Positions 37,791 through 49,837 are shown, counted from the stretch's first letter. The stretch is DNA of 64,000 bases from Aldrovandia affinis (GCA_029706075.1 JAINUG010000087.1:3218929-3282928), one strand, 5' to 3'. Numbers and translations are program-made. Notes: generated by a model not told the origin, from the letters alone.

Positions 37791-38061
37791 GGAGCCAGTC
37801 ACACAAACATTTCCAAAACGATTGCTCATGTTCCAGTGGCTAACGCCAGAGGCATACGAGCACTGGCGGGTCTGTTCCTTTTCCTTCTGTGGTTCCTCTT
37901 AGTAGTTTAAACAGCATCAGTGTTTGGACAGTAGCTAACTGAAAGGTAACTACAACTGTGAAGGAATCCAGCCCCCCCAGGACAAGATGGCAAGATGTGT
38001 AGTGTGACTCCTTTACATTGATAAAAAAGTGCAGTACACGGACTGCCAACCAAGAGAGGAA

Positions 38062-38218
38062 TATAATATAATATACGCCATTTAGCAGACGCTTTTATCC
38101 AAAGCGACTTACAGTAGTGAATGCATACATTTTCAGTATATGTGGCCCCAGTGGGGATTGAACCCACAACCTAAGCGTTGCCAACGCTGTGCTCTACCAA
38201 CTGAGCCACAGAGAACCA
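38062..38218 (-). mobile_element. tRNA-derived SINE, family 1, copy 3
   Basis: This copy is inverted and the best preserved of the three. On the minus strand it reads from GGTTCTCTGTGGCTCAGTTG through GGGTTCAATCCCC to GCGTCTGCTAAATGGCGTAT. The A box (TGGCTCAGTTGG) and B box (GGTTCAATCCC) are intact. An AT-rich run (ATATAATATAATAT) follows the tail. Confidence 0.92.
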
Positions 38219-38374
38219 AGGAAGGAAGAGAGAGGGGGTCGCAGGAAGAGAGAGAGAGGGAGTGTGGGTAAAAAGCAAAGGGGATGGGGGGAGGTGAGAG
38301 ATAGAAGGAGGACCACAGCAATAGGGAGGTGTATTGGGGGGGGTAACAGGGGCGGGGCTGATTTACGGAGCAGC

Positions 38375-38640
38375 GCTTCATTTGAAGCATGGCCGGTGAG
38401 CGGGGCGATGAATCCCGGTCATTAGTCGCTTTGCGGAGACGAGTGACGGTCATAATTTGCATCGGGGGGCCGCCGGGCCCCCTCCGTCGGCCTGATTTAC
38501 AGCAGGTTTAAAGAGCTGAGCGCTCATAAACGCCGCCTGCCATAATAGGGAACTAAAATGCGCACGTATGGATGGGCCGACCCTAAATCAGGGCCCTCTG
38601 CCCTCGCTCATAAACGCGTTGGAATTGTTTTAGGCAGGAT
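38375..38640. promoter_or_regulatory. candidate conserved non-coding element
   Basis: CATTAGTCGCTTTGCGGAG, octamer ATTTGCAT (38455-38462), GCCTGATTTACAGCAGG and GCGCTCATAAACGCCGCC occur together in repeat-free sequence with retained CpGs, right of a SINE and a G-run. Confidence 0.4.
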
Positions 38641-38828
38641 AATGAGGGGGGGGGGCTTTCTCACTGAGTCATTCCCCTGTGGGAAGGAGACAGGCACTGG
38701 GGGGTGGGGGGTTATTGAACAGAGGATTCTTAATAATGTCAGGCAGGGTGGGGCTGGATGCGGGAGTCTGCAGGCTGCGTTGTGGGGCTCTGGCTGGGCT
38801 GGGACAGACCCTGTGGCAAGGAACGGGC

Positions 38829-38905
38829 GATTAGGGCGCCGGTCACTTCAGCAGAAGGTTGTGGGCTTCAGTCCCATGTTGGGATACCTGCATTTGTGCA
38901 GCCTT
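38829..38905 (+). mobile_element. tRNA-like SINE head, degraded
   Basis: GGGCGCCGGTCACTTCAGCA followed by AAGGTTGTGGGCTTCAGTCC resembles the tRNA-derived region of fish SINEs, with a mutated B box. No clear tail follows. Confidence 0.5.
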
Positions 38906-39550
38906 CTGCTTCCGAGATCGTTTTATTCATCTGCTTCCCGGGAAGTATTTATCTTCTAGGAAAATTAGAATAAATGCTGAACCAGACTATCCTTATTAGC
39001 CTGTGGCACTGTACATTTTGCCAACAGTAATAAACGTGCCTGCATCACAAATGGTCTAACAATGGGGATTGTGCATCACACTGCTGTGTCACTGGTCTAA
39101 AAAACGCAGTGCACAAAACTCCCTGCACCTCACCTTTGGGACACAGTGTTTGGGCAGAGTTTGGGCAGTGTTTGGGCAGTGCAGAGAATGCACAGCCGGT
39201 CAGACACGGGTCTGTGAATGGAAAACAGCAGTTGGCTTGTGTGCTTTTCGGAGCGGTCCTTTTCTCCGTGAAAAAAAACCTGACCTGGCCGGCAGAGTCT
39301 GGTCCTTCACACCAATCAGATGCTGCAGAGCGTTGCCATGGCAAACAGAGGTGAGAGGATTTTCGAGGGGAGAGGGAGGGCCCGTTCAGAATGGAGGGGT
39401 CGACGGTTCTGCCTCCTCTCTCCCTGATACGTTGGGCACTCTCCAAGGCCCAGCCGAGGAGCCAACACAGATTTGGCAATGACCCTTACGCCCTTGGAGG
39501 GGCCTTTAGAATGGGGATTGAGGTGCCTTGGCTGAGCCAACTCCAGCTGA

Positions 39551-39570
39551 GGGTGGGGGAGGGGGCGGGG
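39551..39570 (+). other. G-quadruplex-type motif
   Basis: GGGTGGGGGAGGGGGCGGGG: four G-runs with single-base loops, a very strong pattern. Confidence 0.8.
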
Positions 39571-39571
39571 T

Positions 39572-40383
39572 TAAGAATGGCAGAGGAGACTGGGGCCTTT
39601 GGGCACACCCAAACCACTGCCCAAGCCAAAACAAAAACACTCCCAGCAGGCTTGGCTAATATCCCTGGAGCCTGGTCGTGTGACATGATCAAAACTTACT
39701 CGGGCACGTAGATTTTGCTGGCCAACTACACTAAACCTATTCCCACAACAAAGACCATGTTGTATGTTTCGGTTGTACAGTGGAGATCATACATGCTTCC
39801 CTGTAGGTATTGATTGCTGTGCTGCAAATACCTGCTGTCTCCATAGATCAGAAACATACTAGATGCATGCCTATGTAACAGATACCCATTACACGCGATA
39901 GGGGCCAGCCAGGCATTGGCAGTTTCCACACAAATGACACCTAATATTCCCAGTGAGAGTAGAGTGAGCGCTGACAGCGTTACCATGATTTTCAGCCAAT
40001 AAGTGTGTGGTGGGGGAGGGGCGGGGGCAGGAAGACATTGTGTGAGGACGAGGCCGTCGGGTATCAAGGCCCTTTCTCATGAACTCAGGAATAGGAGTGG
40101 TAGAGAGCCGACACACTGCAACACCCTGTCACTGAAATCTCACTGTTTCCTCCTCTGAATGTGACAGCTGCCCTGTTTTTGTACTTACAGGTAGCAGCCC
40201 CGCTCTGTGTGATTAGACATTAAAGACTTTAAGAAAAACTTCACCAACACCCGAAGATAATTTGATTATTTGGTATGTCGGCTAAGTTTCTTTTAATAAA
40301 GTTATTTCACACATAATCATAGGTCGAATCCATTGGTCAGCAGACAGTATTTTTCAAAGTATACCCTGTGAGTATACTTTATC
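39572..40383. other. intron 6 sequence, nothing recognised
   Basis: Unique sequence between a G4-type motif and a microsatellite; no gene seen. Confidence 0.5.
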
Positions 40384-40413
40384 TAGTGTATATATATATA
40401 TGTGTGTGTGTTT

Positions 40414-40453
<40 letters not shown>
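40384..40453. repeat. (TA)n-(TG)n microsatellite
   Basis: A short TA run followed by TG with two TTTG interruptions. Confidence 0.93.
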
Positions 40454-40454
<1 letters not shown>

Positions 40455-41008
40455 CAAAGAACCAGGATGTAACCTTGTACATGGTATGGCCAGGTGCCGT
40501 AAATGATAGTGAACAGATAAAGGTGTGTGGAGAGGAGTATTATTACTAAATATTGTTACTTAGTAATGTGTACTAATGTACTAATCATATTCAACAATGA
40601 ATACTTCATGAATATTTAACACAACATATTTTATTGACAGGCTAACTAGGCTGAAGAGTCACAGAGAAAGGCGGAAAATTCATCTCAACCACCTACGTCA
40701 CCTGTGAATGCGTCACCTGGGTGATACACGGCAGCCATTTTGACAGAACACTCACCACACATCAGCTGAGGTGGAGAGGAAGCTGTTATTACACCAAATA
40801 AACTGGGAGGTTATTACATGAAAGAGCAGGTTTGGGAATTTGGCCAGAACATGGGGTGCAAACATCCTCCATCTTTATGATGTCACTCCAGCAGTCAGAG
40901 CTGTTTCCCTTCTCCTGTTCATGTTTGCAGCTGAGCACTGATAGTTAAACAGACCTATCCCGCTTTATAGAACCCCTGTGACAGACCATAATATAAAAGG
41001 GGGCTTAC

Positions 41009-41077
41009 CTGTCGATGATGACCGGGTCAGAAGGGGTCTCGTTGCGGTTCCCACAGCTCTTCTTGTCACAACACCGA
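41009..41077 (-). CDS. ebf1: EBF1-type transcription factor, coding exon 6 (second half of zinc knuckle)
   Basis: This 69-bp exon begins with the last base of the split serine and encodes [18 protein letters not shown] then VIID, ending with two bases of an arginine codon. It matches residues 163-185 of human EBF1. It supplies the last two zinc-knuckle cysteines (C164 and C170 equivalents) and the arginine equivalent to R163, which is needed for DNA binding in EBF1. The acceptor is TTTGTATTTCAG and the donor is GTAAGC (41003-41008). In vertebrate EBF genes the next exon starts FFLKFFLKCNQN; that sequence was not found at lower coordinates, so intron 6 exceeds 41 kb here. Confidence 0.97.
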
Positions 41078-41104
41078 CTGAAATACAAACAAACCCCAAA
41101 GGTC

Positions 41105-41290
41105 ACTCACCTGAGAACCCAAAACAGATCTCCCAACAGGATCTCCCAACTGGATCTCCCAAACAGATCCTCCCAATCATGGCCCCCAACCAGATCCTGC
41201 AATCCAAGTCTCCAAGCTAACCCGGTCTCCCATCAAATCCCAGTCAGATCCCCCATTTAGGTCCTCCATTGAGTTCCACCAACTAGATCC
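41105..41290. repeat. degenerate tandem repeat 30-210 bp upstream of exon 6
   Basis: Repeated variants of CAGATCTCCCAA, GGATCTCCCAAC and CAGATCCTCCCAA at roughly 14-17 bp spacing. In the sense direction these are TTGGGAGATC-type units just upstream of the exon 6 acceptor. Confidence 0.75.
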
Positions 41291-41368
41291 TCAAACATGA
41301 AAACACTAGAGAAATACAGTACATATGATAAGCTTCTAACCATTGGTAATAAGAGACTATAGCACATA

Positions 41369-41870
41369 CAGGTAACTGCCTAAATAAAGGAAGCACCAAC
41401 ATAAAGTGTCTTAATAGGGCATTGGGCCACCACGAGCTGCCAGAACAGCTTCAATGCACCTTGGTATAGATTTTAAAAGTGTCTGGAACTCTATTAAAGG
41501 GATGCAACACCATTCTTCCATGAGAAATTCCATATTTTGGGGTTTTCTTGATGGTGGTGGAAAACGTTGTCTCAGGCACCACTCCAGAATCTCCCATAAA
41601 GTGTTCGATTGGGTTGAGATCAGGTAACTGAGACTGCCATGGCATATGGTTTACACCATTCATGCTCATCAAACCATTCAGTGACCACTCGTGCCCAGTG
41701 GATGGGGGCATTGTCATCAGAATATACATTCTTCACCATAGGATGAAGGTGCTCATTCAGGATGCCTTTGTATTTATTGCTGTTTACCTTGCCTTCTAAG
41801 GGGTTGAGTGGACCTAAGCCATGCCAGGAAAATGCACCCCGCACAATAACATTATGGCAGAAGTAATGCT
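41369..41870 (-). mobile_element. Tc1-like transposon, 3' part, truncated
   Basis: Starts with the terminal repeat CAGGTAACTGCCTAAATAAA after TA at 41367-41368. On the minus strand frames encode AFSWHGLGPLNPLEGKVN, DDNAPIHWARVVTEWFDEHE and SQLPDLNPIEHF, which are the central and C-terminal motifs of Tc1 transposases (DDNAPIH, PDLNPIEH). The motifs fall in two frames, so it is frameshifted. No opposite end was found. Confidence 0.9.
41451..41844 (-). pseudogene. Tc1-like transposase, frameshifted fragment
   Basis: Two overlapping frames carry consecutive parts of one transposase: the first from GAFSWHGLGPL to TEWFDEHEW, the second from NGVNHMPWQSQLPDLNPIEH onward. A frameshift near 41660-41690 separates them. 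The N-terminal DNA-binding part is missing. It lies in intron 5 of ebf1, in the same orientation as the gene. Confidence 0.88.
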
Positions 41871-42959
41871 GGGTAAAAAGATAACTAAATCCATATATTT
41901 CCTATGTTATAAGGACTAAATCATCTCCACTACAATGAGTCACCACTTATGAAACTTCACCTCATAATAAATGTGTTTGTCTGCCACGTACACAAGTCTT
42001 ATACTGCACTCTCTACATTACTCCTCACTGAGCTGCAATTTCAACTGCAAAATCAATCTGTGTGAAACGTCCTGGGAAATGCACAAACGATGTGGCCGGG
42101 CTAACACATAACTTCCCCGCAATGCTTCCGGAACATTGTGACAATGTAGTGGCGACATTGTCCTGCTGCGAGACCGCGATGCGCCGGGTGGGAGCTGGCT
42201 CTCTCTGCCCTCTCTCTCCTCCAGTCCAGCCGGCCAGCTGGGCTGAGGTCTGGCCAAGGTCACCCTGTGACAGTTTGGACGGCGCCCAGGGTCTCCCTGC
42301 CACACAGTCCTCTGTCCCCCTCCCTGCCCAATGTCACTGTCCCTGTGCCCACCGCTCATGTGGTGGCACGCCTGTGTGCCCTGTGAGCGGTCACTGTGCT
42401 CATAGCGCAGTTAGCGCAGTCAAATGCACAAACGCAGCCACCTGAATCAAGCCAGCCAGCATTCAAACATAAAGTTTGGAATACATTGCCTGTCAACACC
42501 CATGGTGGTCATCCCATTGGTTGGTTTTGTTACAAGACTTCCCTCTTCACGTCTTGATCGAGAATAGAGGGGAATAGTGGATTCATGTTTTGTGGTGTGC
42601 CAAAAGCATAGAAATGTATATTTATATATAAAAATTGAGTTGGGTAAAGTGTATGCTATATTGACTGGCATGAGTTTTTGCTTTTGTAAGATTTCCTACT
42701 TTAACCTACTGTAATTTTAATTGTGACATTCTGTTTCTTTTATTGAAAGAAAACATACAGGATGACCTGAATATATCATTATCCCCTTATTTGCAACCTT
42801 CTTCGCTCATACTGTGGTGAATCAGACTTCAATCAGCCATTTGACAAACAACCTTCGAACAGAGGTCCCCAAATACTAAATTAGCAAAGTTTATGAATCA
42901 TTCAAAACATTGATTAACATCCAGGCAGGATAGAATATAAACAGAACACAGTTTTTTTT

Positions 42960-43270
42960 AACCTGTTTTTGTGTGTGTGACTGTTGCCATGGATTGCGCC
43001 ACATATAATTTATTCCCCCAGCCGAGTGGGCCATTAGCAAAGGTTCCAGGAGACCAATTAGCATTGGAAATCCAACGGTGTTGCCTGTTGGTGACGGCCT
43101 TCTCAAACTGCGAGAGAGGCGTTATAAACAAACAGGATCCCCGGGAGCACAACCGGGACCTCAGGGGACCGGGGCGGCCTTCAGACACAAAAACAAACCT
43201 TGGCGGCGGGTCCGTAATATCGCCTTAATGGTGCCCTCCCCTCCCTTGGGCTGGGGCAGGCTAAGGCCAG
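42960..43270. promoter_or_regulatory. candidate intron 5 regulatory block with EBF-like site
   Basis: GGGCCATTAGCAAAGG and GACCAATTAGCATTGG are followed by TCCCTTGGGC (43242-43251), nine of ten bases of the EBF consensus TCCCNNGGGA. Position inside an EBF gene makes autoregulation conceivable. It is a single motif and could be chance. Confidence 0.35.
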
Positions 43271-45267
43271 GCCAGCTAACGACTGCGAAGGCAGACTTTC
43301 GAGTGGAGTGCCAAACAGCAGGTGGATGCTCAGACCATGGGGGTGGCCCTCGTGCCCGTAGGCCTGGCTGTTGGCTGCAGCCTCACGCCAAGCAGCCAAC
43401 CAAGAAACGACGGCCAGGACAAGCCGGCTCACCTTACATTCCTCTCGGAAAAAGGTACAGAGGACAAAAGAGGCTCCTCAAGGAATTAGGACCAGAGTGC
43501 CAGATCACACAGCCTGGCCAACCTTGAGGATAATTAACTGTTCGCTTCCCAGACAGTGAACCTGGCTAGACATGTCCACTAGTGGACTAAAAATAATCAA
43601 ATAAGCAGAAATAGACTTCACCACCACACAAAAAAAAAAAACTGTGGTGTGGTGGTGAATCACGCCACTTAGCTAAGCTCTTTAGACTTAAAAAGTTTAT
43701 TCTGGGCAGGGAACAGGGCAAAGCAGCTTCCAAACAGCAACAAGAAACAGACTAATTTAAACAGAGGGTTTCTGTTCAGAGGTGCACGTGCTGCAATTAG
43801 CAAAAAGCCACCAGGCCGAAGCCAGAACTAATGATATGCAGAAATCTGCTCTGGCCAGGAGAGACCTGCTCTCACAGAGCGCTCGGCCAGACTGGCAGAA
43901 GGCCTCCGCAAACCGAGCCGCTCCTCGCTCACTCACCATGCCCGCGCACTGTGCTCTCTCTCTCTCTCTCCCTGCTTCACCATGCCAACCGGCCACCGGC
44001 CGCAAGGACAAACAACAACAGGAGGGGAATAGGGTCGGGACATCTCAGTTGGTCCGCGGACCAGAGCCATGTCCCCCTATGTCCCTAAAATTGAAGCGTG
44101 TCCCATCTCCTGGCCCAATATCCTTTCCTGGAAGTGAATCGAGCCCCGCTCCTGGTTTTCAGAGCGCGTTGTCTCCGAGCCTCCCGTGCCAGTCACGCGT
44201 CAGTCCTGACCTCACGTCCGGAGACAAAGACACACTAAACTAAGGTAATGTATGCAGGAAGGCCCAGCAATCGAAACCAGCGGGCCTAAGTTCCACCCAC
44301 TCGACCAGCGCGCAGAAGGCATTTCTCGTCACGCAAGGGACAAGTGGCCCCAGCAGCCTGTGAAAACTCTCAGTGAAGCGAATGAGTCGTCACCACATGC
44401 ACGTCAGGCCGGCCCGAGGGTTGAACAAGACAGACCCGACGCACGGCTTGTGGGCGAGACTAATCCTCGCCCGGCTGAAGAGGCATGCGCCTGTTTCCAC
44501 TTAGGTCTTGGGAACTCGTCAGCGATTTCGCGGGAAGCCCTGTGACGGGACTTGAGCCGGCTGGGGCGGACGCTGCAAACGCCATTCAGGCGGCACACAG
44601 CTCCAGGAAAGCGGGCCTCAGTGGCACTCAGAGAGAGAGAGAGAGAGACGGACTCCCCAGACGCCACTTTGCCGTCTCCAGGGACGGGGAGAGCACCGCT
44701 CATCTCCTCATCATTAGCAAATGGAACACAAGCCATTCATCAGAGCCGGATCGCTAATAATTACACTCAATCATCTAACAACAGCCTTCATATGATTTAT
44801 CATTATGATCCAAAGAAATTACTGTTGTATCAAACAAAGATCTCGGAAAAAATTTGGGCTGCCACATAACTGTCCTGAAAATTCCAATATCGATTGGAAT
44901 GAATATCAAGGGTGATATGCATCGAAACAACATCATTTTTGTATTTTTCGTTCAGGTTGCATGCAACAGAGAAGCCGCCCAGTGTGCCAGCAGTGACCTT
45001 GGTGTCTGTGGCATCGTGTTTGTAATCAAACGGATAAAAGCTTAATTCTGGGGCAGTGCTGTTGTACTGCACCCTCCAGTAATGTTCAGTAATGTAATGT
45101 TCAGGCTTCAGTAAGAAACACTCTTGCTGTATATATTATAGCTATTTAGAAATGGAGGTTGTTCTAAATAAAGGTATCTGCAAGCAAAATGAATAAAAAT
45201 GTCAATATGGCAAAGCCCCCATGTTTCTGTTGCACAGGGGCGTGGACGTAGTAACAGGAAGTAACAT

Positions 45268-45705
45268 ACACCCCACACACACCGCTCACACACTCCTCTC
45301 CTTACCCCCCACACCATGACCCACACACACCCCTCACACACTCCTCTCTTTACCCCCCGCATGACCCACACAAACCCCTCACACACTCCGCCCCTTACCT
45401 CCTGCACCGCACCCCACACAAACCCCACACACACTCCTCTCCTTACCTCCTGCACCATGACCAACACAAACCCCACACACTCCTCTCTTTAGCTCCTGCA
45501 CCGCGCCCCACACACACCCCACACACACTCCTCTCCTTACCTCCTGCACCATGACCCACACACACCCCTCACACACTCCTCTCCTTACCTCCTGCACCAT
45601 GACCAACACACACCCCTCACACACTCCTCTCTTTACCTCCTGCACCGCGCCCCACACACATTCCTCTCCTTACCTCCTGCGCCCCACACACACTCCTCTC
45701 CTACA
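45268..45705. repeat. minisatellite in intron 5, about 50-bp units
   Basis: Units contain CACACACTCCTCTCCTTACC and TCCTGCACCATGACC variants in a CA-rich background. It yields false glycine/valine-rich frames on the minus strand. Confidence 0.92.
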
Positions 45706-46292
45706 TTATTAACACTTAAACTGCATGAGATTGCAACCCCCCTCCTCTGCCCAGCCAGGGCGCACACCACGAACTGATAATCACATGCCATGCATTAAAA
45801 CAACAGCAGCAAGACATCCTTAATGAGGGGAAACCTGCCTGGCCAGAGTGGGAGGGGGCTTAGAGCTCACAGACGTGTCTGTGCTGGTCATATCACCATC
45901 ATTTGTGCTGGCCACATGACTAGTGCTTGTTTCAATGAGGCATATGATGGGTTTAGCATTGTACGTTCTATCAACAAGCTGTTACAGATATTCAATAAAC
46001 AAGAACTACTGCACGAGGGAGCACCATTGTCTTTAACATACCGCCAAAAACATCCCTTAACCAATACAAATTTGTAAGGCTTATTCTAGTTATTCTAGGC
46101 TCTGGAACTGGAATGAGACTCATAGCCCCGATGGCATTAGGGAAGAATGACAGTGTGACAGTGGAACCCTGCAAACGCACAACCTCCCAGGGCCTACGAG
46201 ATGCCGTCAGAACACTCCGGCGTAGCATCAACGTCAGGGCAACGTTGAGAGAACATTACAGGCCCAGTGCGGGGGGTGGCGAGGGAGACTCA

Positions 46293-46406
<114 letters not shown>

Positions 46407-46899
46407 CTATGATAAAAAAACACACACAGCAACTCACCAAATGCAGCCACCAGCTAAAAGCCCCTAGAACCGAATCGAATGAAACCGTGCTGCGGGCGGA
46501 TGAGGAGAGAGCTGCGTTTTCATTGGGGCGAAGAGATTTCCACCGGTCTACAGAGGGGCATTCACAAAATGCCTGCTTAAAACTTGTCTGACCAATCAGC
46601 AGACCAATCGGAAGTCCCCGATTCACTGCTTTTCTTCCCCGCTCTGTCCTGACGGCCTGTCATCCCCATAACACAGGCCACCTCAGAGGCATCAGTCAGC
46701 GAGCTGTCACTCCAAAATTGGACGAGGGATAATTACCGCACATCAACAGGAAGGGAGAATTCCTCTGCTCTCCCCGTAGGGGTTGGGGGGAGGGGGGGCG
46801 TGGGACGTGAAGGTCAGCCAGGCTAATATTAATATCCCTGGCATCCCCCCCACCCTTGCTCTCCCCACCTTTGATAGTTAGTCGGAGGTACAGAGCTGA

Positions 46900-47300
46900 C
46901 CAAACTCCCGGGGGAACGATACTTTTAGGATAACGACCTCTTCTGCATTATTGATCCTGGCCATGAAGGCCTCTCCTCTTTATTAACAACTTCCAATTTC
47001 GCCAGAGGGGGCGGGTGGTTGATGGGAGGTAGGGGGCGTCGGTCGATACTTATATACATGACATGGCCGCATCTATTACAGGGCCAGGAGCCAGGCCACA
47101 GAGGGGCCAGACGGGAGGTGTGCCATACCAACGGCGTCTCGTTCATGTGTGTGCTCTGGTCATAATGCACCACCTTGTTCGGTGTCTCACACGGCCGCCC
47201 TCCTTCCCTCTAAAAATGTGTTAATTAGAGCGAAGGGGGGATGTTTTGTCGGCGCTGTTTCCTTTATGCCATCAATTCTCAAGGCCTTTTTATGGTCCCT
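46900..47300. promoter_or_regulatory. candidate conserved non-coding element, intron 4
   Basis: GCATTATTGATCCTGGCC, TTTATTAACAACTTCC, GTGTTAATTAGAGCG and GCCATCAATTCTCAAGG lie in repeat-free sequence ending at a (CT)n run. Inferred from composition and motifs. Confidence 0.35.
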
Positions 47301-47315
47301 CTCCCTCTCTTTATG

Positions 47316-47317
<2 letters not shown>

Positions 47318-47349
<32 letters not shown>

Positions 47350-47350
47350 A
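47318..47350. repeat. (CT)n microsatellite
   Basis: CT run with one CTTT interruption in intron 4. Confidence 0.9.
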
Positions 47351-47979
47351 CGGAGATGAGGCTTAGCATGTCTAGAAGAGAGGCCACCACCCCTGAACAC
47401 CATTGGGCTGTTTAAAAGTGATATGCAGTTTTATGCAATGCTTATGATCTTCTAACGATTGCAAAGTATTTCACCGAAACAAAGGAGGCTCACCCTGGAC
47501 TCAAATGCATTGATATACATGTATATATATATTTGTCAGTTATTATTATTTATAAGTGTTAATACTCCACCCTTCAAGTAAACTAAATACAAATGCAAAT
47601 GTGTATTTCAGTACCCACAATTGCATTTGCATAAATATATATAATTAACCAGACAGGTATTAGAAAACAGAAAACTTGAAATGATTAACAACAGATGTAA
47701 TGCTTCTGTCTTTTTATATAATAGGAATATGTATAATTACAGTTAAACTGTGGATGATAAAGTGCTAAATTACAGATAAATGTTGGAGGCTGCCGATTTG
47801 ACGCTGTTGCAGTGATGGGATGGGACTGAGAGGGAGTAATAGCTGGGGATAGGAATTTAAAGTAGTTTTTAGATTTTAATAAAATAATGTGGGGTTCACG
47901 AGGCACAGAAAGACAGACAGACAGGGCAGGGGGGGGGGCCTGCACCACACCCTCCTCCCTCCCACGGTTACTGGCAAAA

Positions 47980-48215
47980 GCCCAATCGATGCAGGCCCCA
48001 TCGCACGGTCTTATAAACTTTACATATGCAAGCTTGTCTGTCAAAAGGAAGGAGGGGGGGGAAGGCTTTGAGGGACGCGCGCCGTTGCTGATGTTGTTGT
48101 TGTTGTGAGGATTATTGTCTCCAGCACGCTGCCGTTGCAGCTACATTAAAGGGTATTGATTGGCCTCTGGGGCTGACGGTTTGTCGAGCAGCAGGTTGCC
48201 GTATCGATTGTTGAC
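47980..48215. promoter_or_regulatory. candidate conserved non-coding element, intron 4
   Basis: GCCCAATCGATGCAGG, CATTAAAGGGTATTGATTGG and CCGTATCGATTGTTGACAGG (ATCGAT sites and a TTGACAG site) occur in repeat-free sequence, interrupted by a short GGAGGGGGGGG run. Confidence 0.35.
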
Positions 48216-48270
48216 AGGTTGACACGGAGAGGTGTGAGCTACAGCCAGGGTCTGCGGGGGGCTCACACCA

Positions 48271-48302
48271 GGAGGGGCGGGGGTGGGGGTGGGGGAGCGG
48301 GG
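48271..48302 (+). other. G-quadruplex-type motif
   Basis: Runs of four to five G separated by single C or T, plus a further GCGGGG, in intron 4. Confidence 0.8.
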
Positions 48303-48780
48303 TTGTCACCAGAGTGGCAGACAGAGCCTTATCGCCGCGATGCCCCAGCGACTCGTTATCTGACGAGAACTGCACGCGCTGTCGTACAACGGAGGATGGT
48401 TTTTGTAACATGTGGGCTACCCGTACAATCAGGAGAGGCATTTTCGTTTGGGAGCAGATTGGAGGATACTCTGGAAAAGCAATACGAACTTAATTGTGAC
48501 AGAAATACATCTCAAGACAACACTTAAAATTGACTGTGGAGGAAGTCGATCGTGATCGAAAATACGCCTACGTGAATGACCGTGGGTCAGACTGTGGTAG
48601 TACGTGGCAGGGAGCCTCACGTGGGAGTCTGACTGCACTGTGCCTATCTGGAGACTAGGCAGGTGTGGTGACTCATCTGTACCCCCCCACCCCCAAATAA
48701 GGGTCAGGACAGGAGTGGACAGGAATAATTCACGGAAATGAGCAGGAGTGAGATGAGCTGCTTCGAGTGAACTGGCCACA

Positions 48781-48827
48781 ACCACACACACACACACATT
48801 CAAACACACACACGCATGCACACGCAT

Positions 48828-48876
<49 letters not shown>

Positions 48877-48894
48877 ACACAAACACACACCAGG
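48781..48894. repeat. (CA)n microsatellite in intron 4
   Basis: CA repeats with two GCATGCACAC interruptions, then a pure run of about 25 units. Confidence 0.95.
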
Positions 48895-49837
48895 CCAAGC
48901 CAAGGTTTTGGGAGGGTCTGCGGCAGGAATTTGGATGAGTGTGATTTTGGCAAAATGTGTGCCACAGGCAGCTGGCTGGGGGGTGCAGGCTCAAAATTAT
49001 GTTGCTTAAAATATGGCAGGTGAACAAGGTGAGAGAGAGAGAACTTGTGCTCCTTCCAATGAAAAAGAGAGAGAGGGAAAGATAACTTTCCCTTCTTCTA
49101 CTGAGGAGGAGAGCGAGAAAGAGAGAGCATCAACATTCATAGGCTAAGAGTGAGAGTGATCATGTCCGCAATCACCTGCTTTAAAAAGGCACAATGGAAA
49201 CCAGCTCTGTCCTGAATGCACTGATTTCTGTGCTATTACAAGCAATGTCAAACCAAATTGGTAATTTTCCAGTCCCGGTAAATTGCTTTTTGTATGCCTA
49301 GATGCACTCTCTCAAAACACAAACGCATTGAATAAGACAATTACCCAGAAAAATGTCTATTGTACTACCGCTAATGAAATATTAAGTGGCATGTTCAATT
49401 TACAACAAAGCATTTAGCTATACTGATACATAAAATAATTCCTAACAGATTTAAAGAAGTTATTAACATTTTCTAGAAAAATAGAGGCCCTTAGTCAAAT
49501 GGAGGTCAAAAATGAATCCTATGAGAAGTGAGAAATAAGCGAATGTATTAAAGGCTTCCGAACAGTGCTGAGTATCAGTGAATGGCTCCCACATACAGCG
49601 CAGCCAGCAAGAGCAACACCTTTCAACCTCTCTGGTCACACAACAGCTGATAAAGGCTGACAAAGGCACACTGTGTGCTGTTTTGAAGCTCAGTAAAAAT
49701 TAGTTACTTCTCATTTTGGGGATGGTTTTCTCAATCATTTCGGTAGGAACAAAACGTAAGATCTTTTTCAGACGTAAGACTTCTCTTACAGAGTTGCTGT
49801 TACTCTGGTTAAGCAGAGCGCTTCAATCTGACTAGAA

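Larger units (their letters stand above)
1..41008 (-). other. ebf1: ebf1 intron 6 (partial, at least 41 kb)
   Basis: Everything below the exon 6 donor is intron. No coding exon with recognisable homology was found on either strand. Exon 7 of EBF genes (FFLKFFLKCNQN... to RDMRRFQ) was searched for by eye on the minus strand and is absent, so it lies outside the window. The intron holds SINEs, Tc1-like remnants, minisatellites, microsatellites and repeat-poor blocks listed separately. EBF1 genes in other vertebrates are known to have very large, enhancer-rich introns, which fits. Confidence 0.85.

Noticed and set aside
37231-37806. 191-codon minus-strand open frame rich in Arg, Glu, Gln
   Set aside because: It lies wholly inside the GCCTCTCTG-type minisatellite; the repeat unit lacks stops in several frames, so the frame is an artefact.
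1-41000. Search for ebf1 exon 7 (FFLKFFLKCNQN)
   Set aside because: No match was found on the minus strand by eye; a tool-based protein search would settle it.
45108-45657. Glycine/valine-rich minus-strand frames
   Set aside because: Produced by the intron 5 minisatellite.
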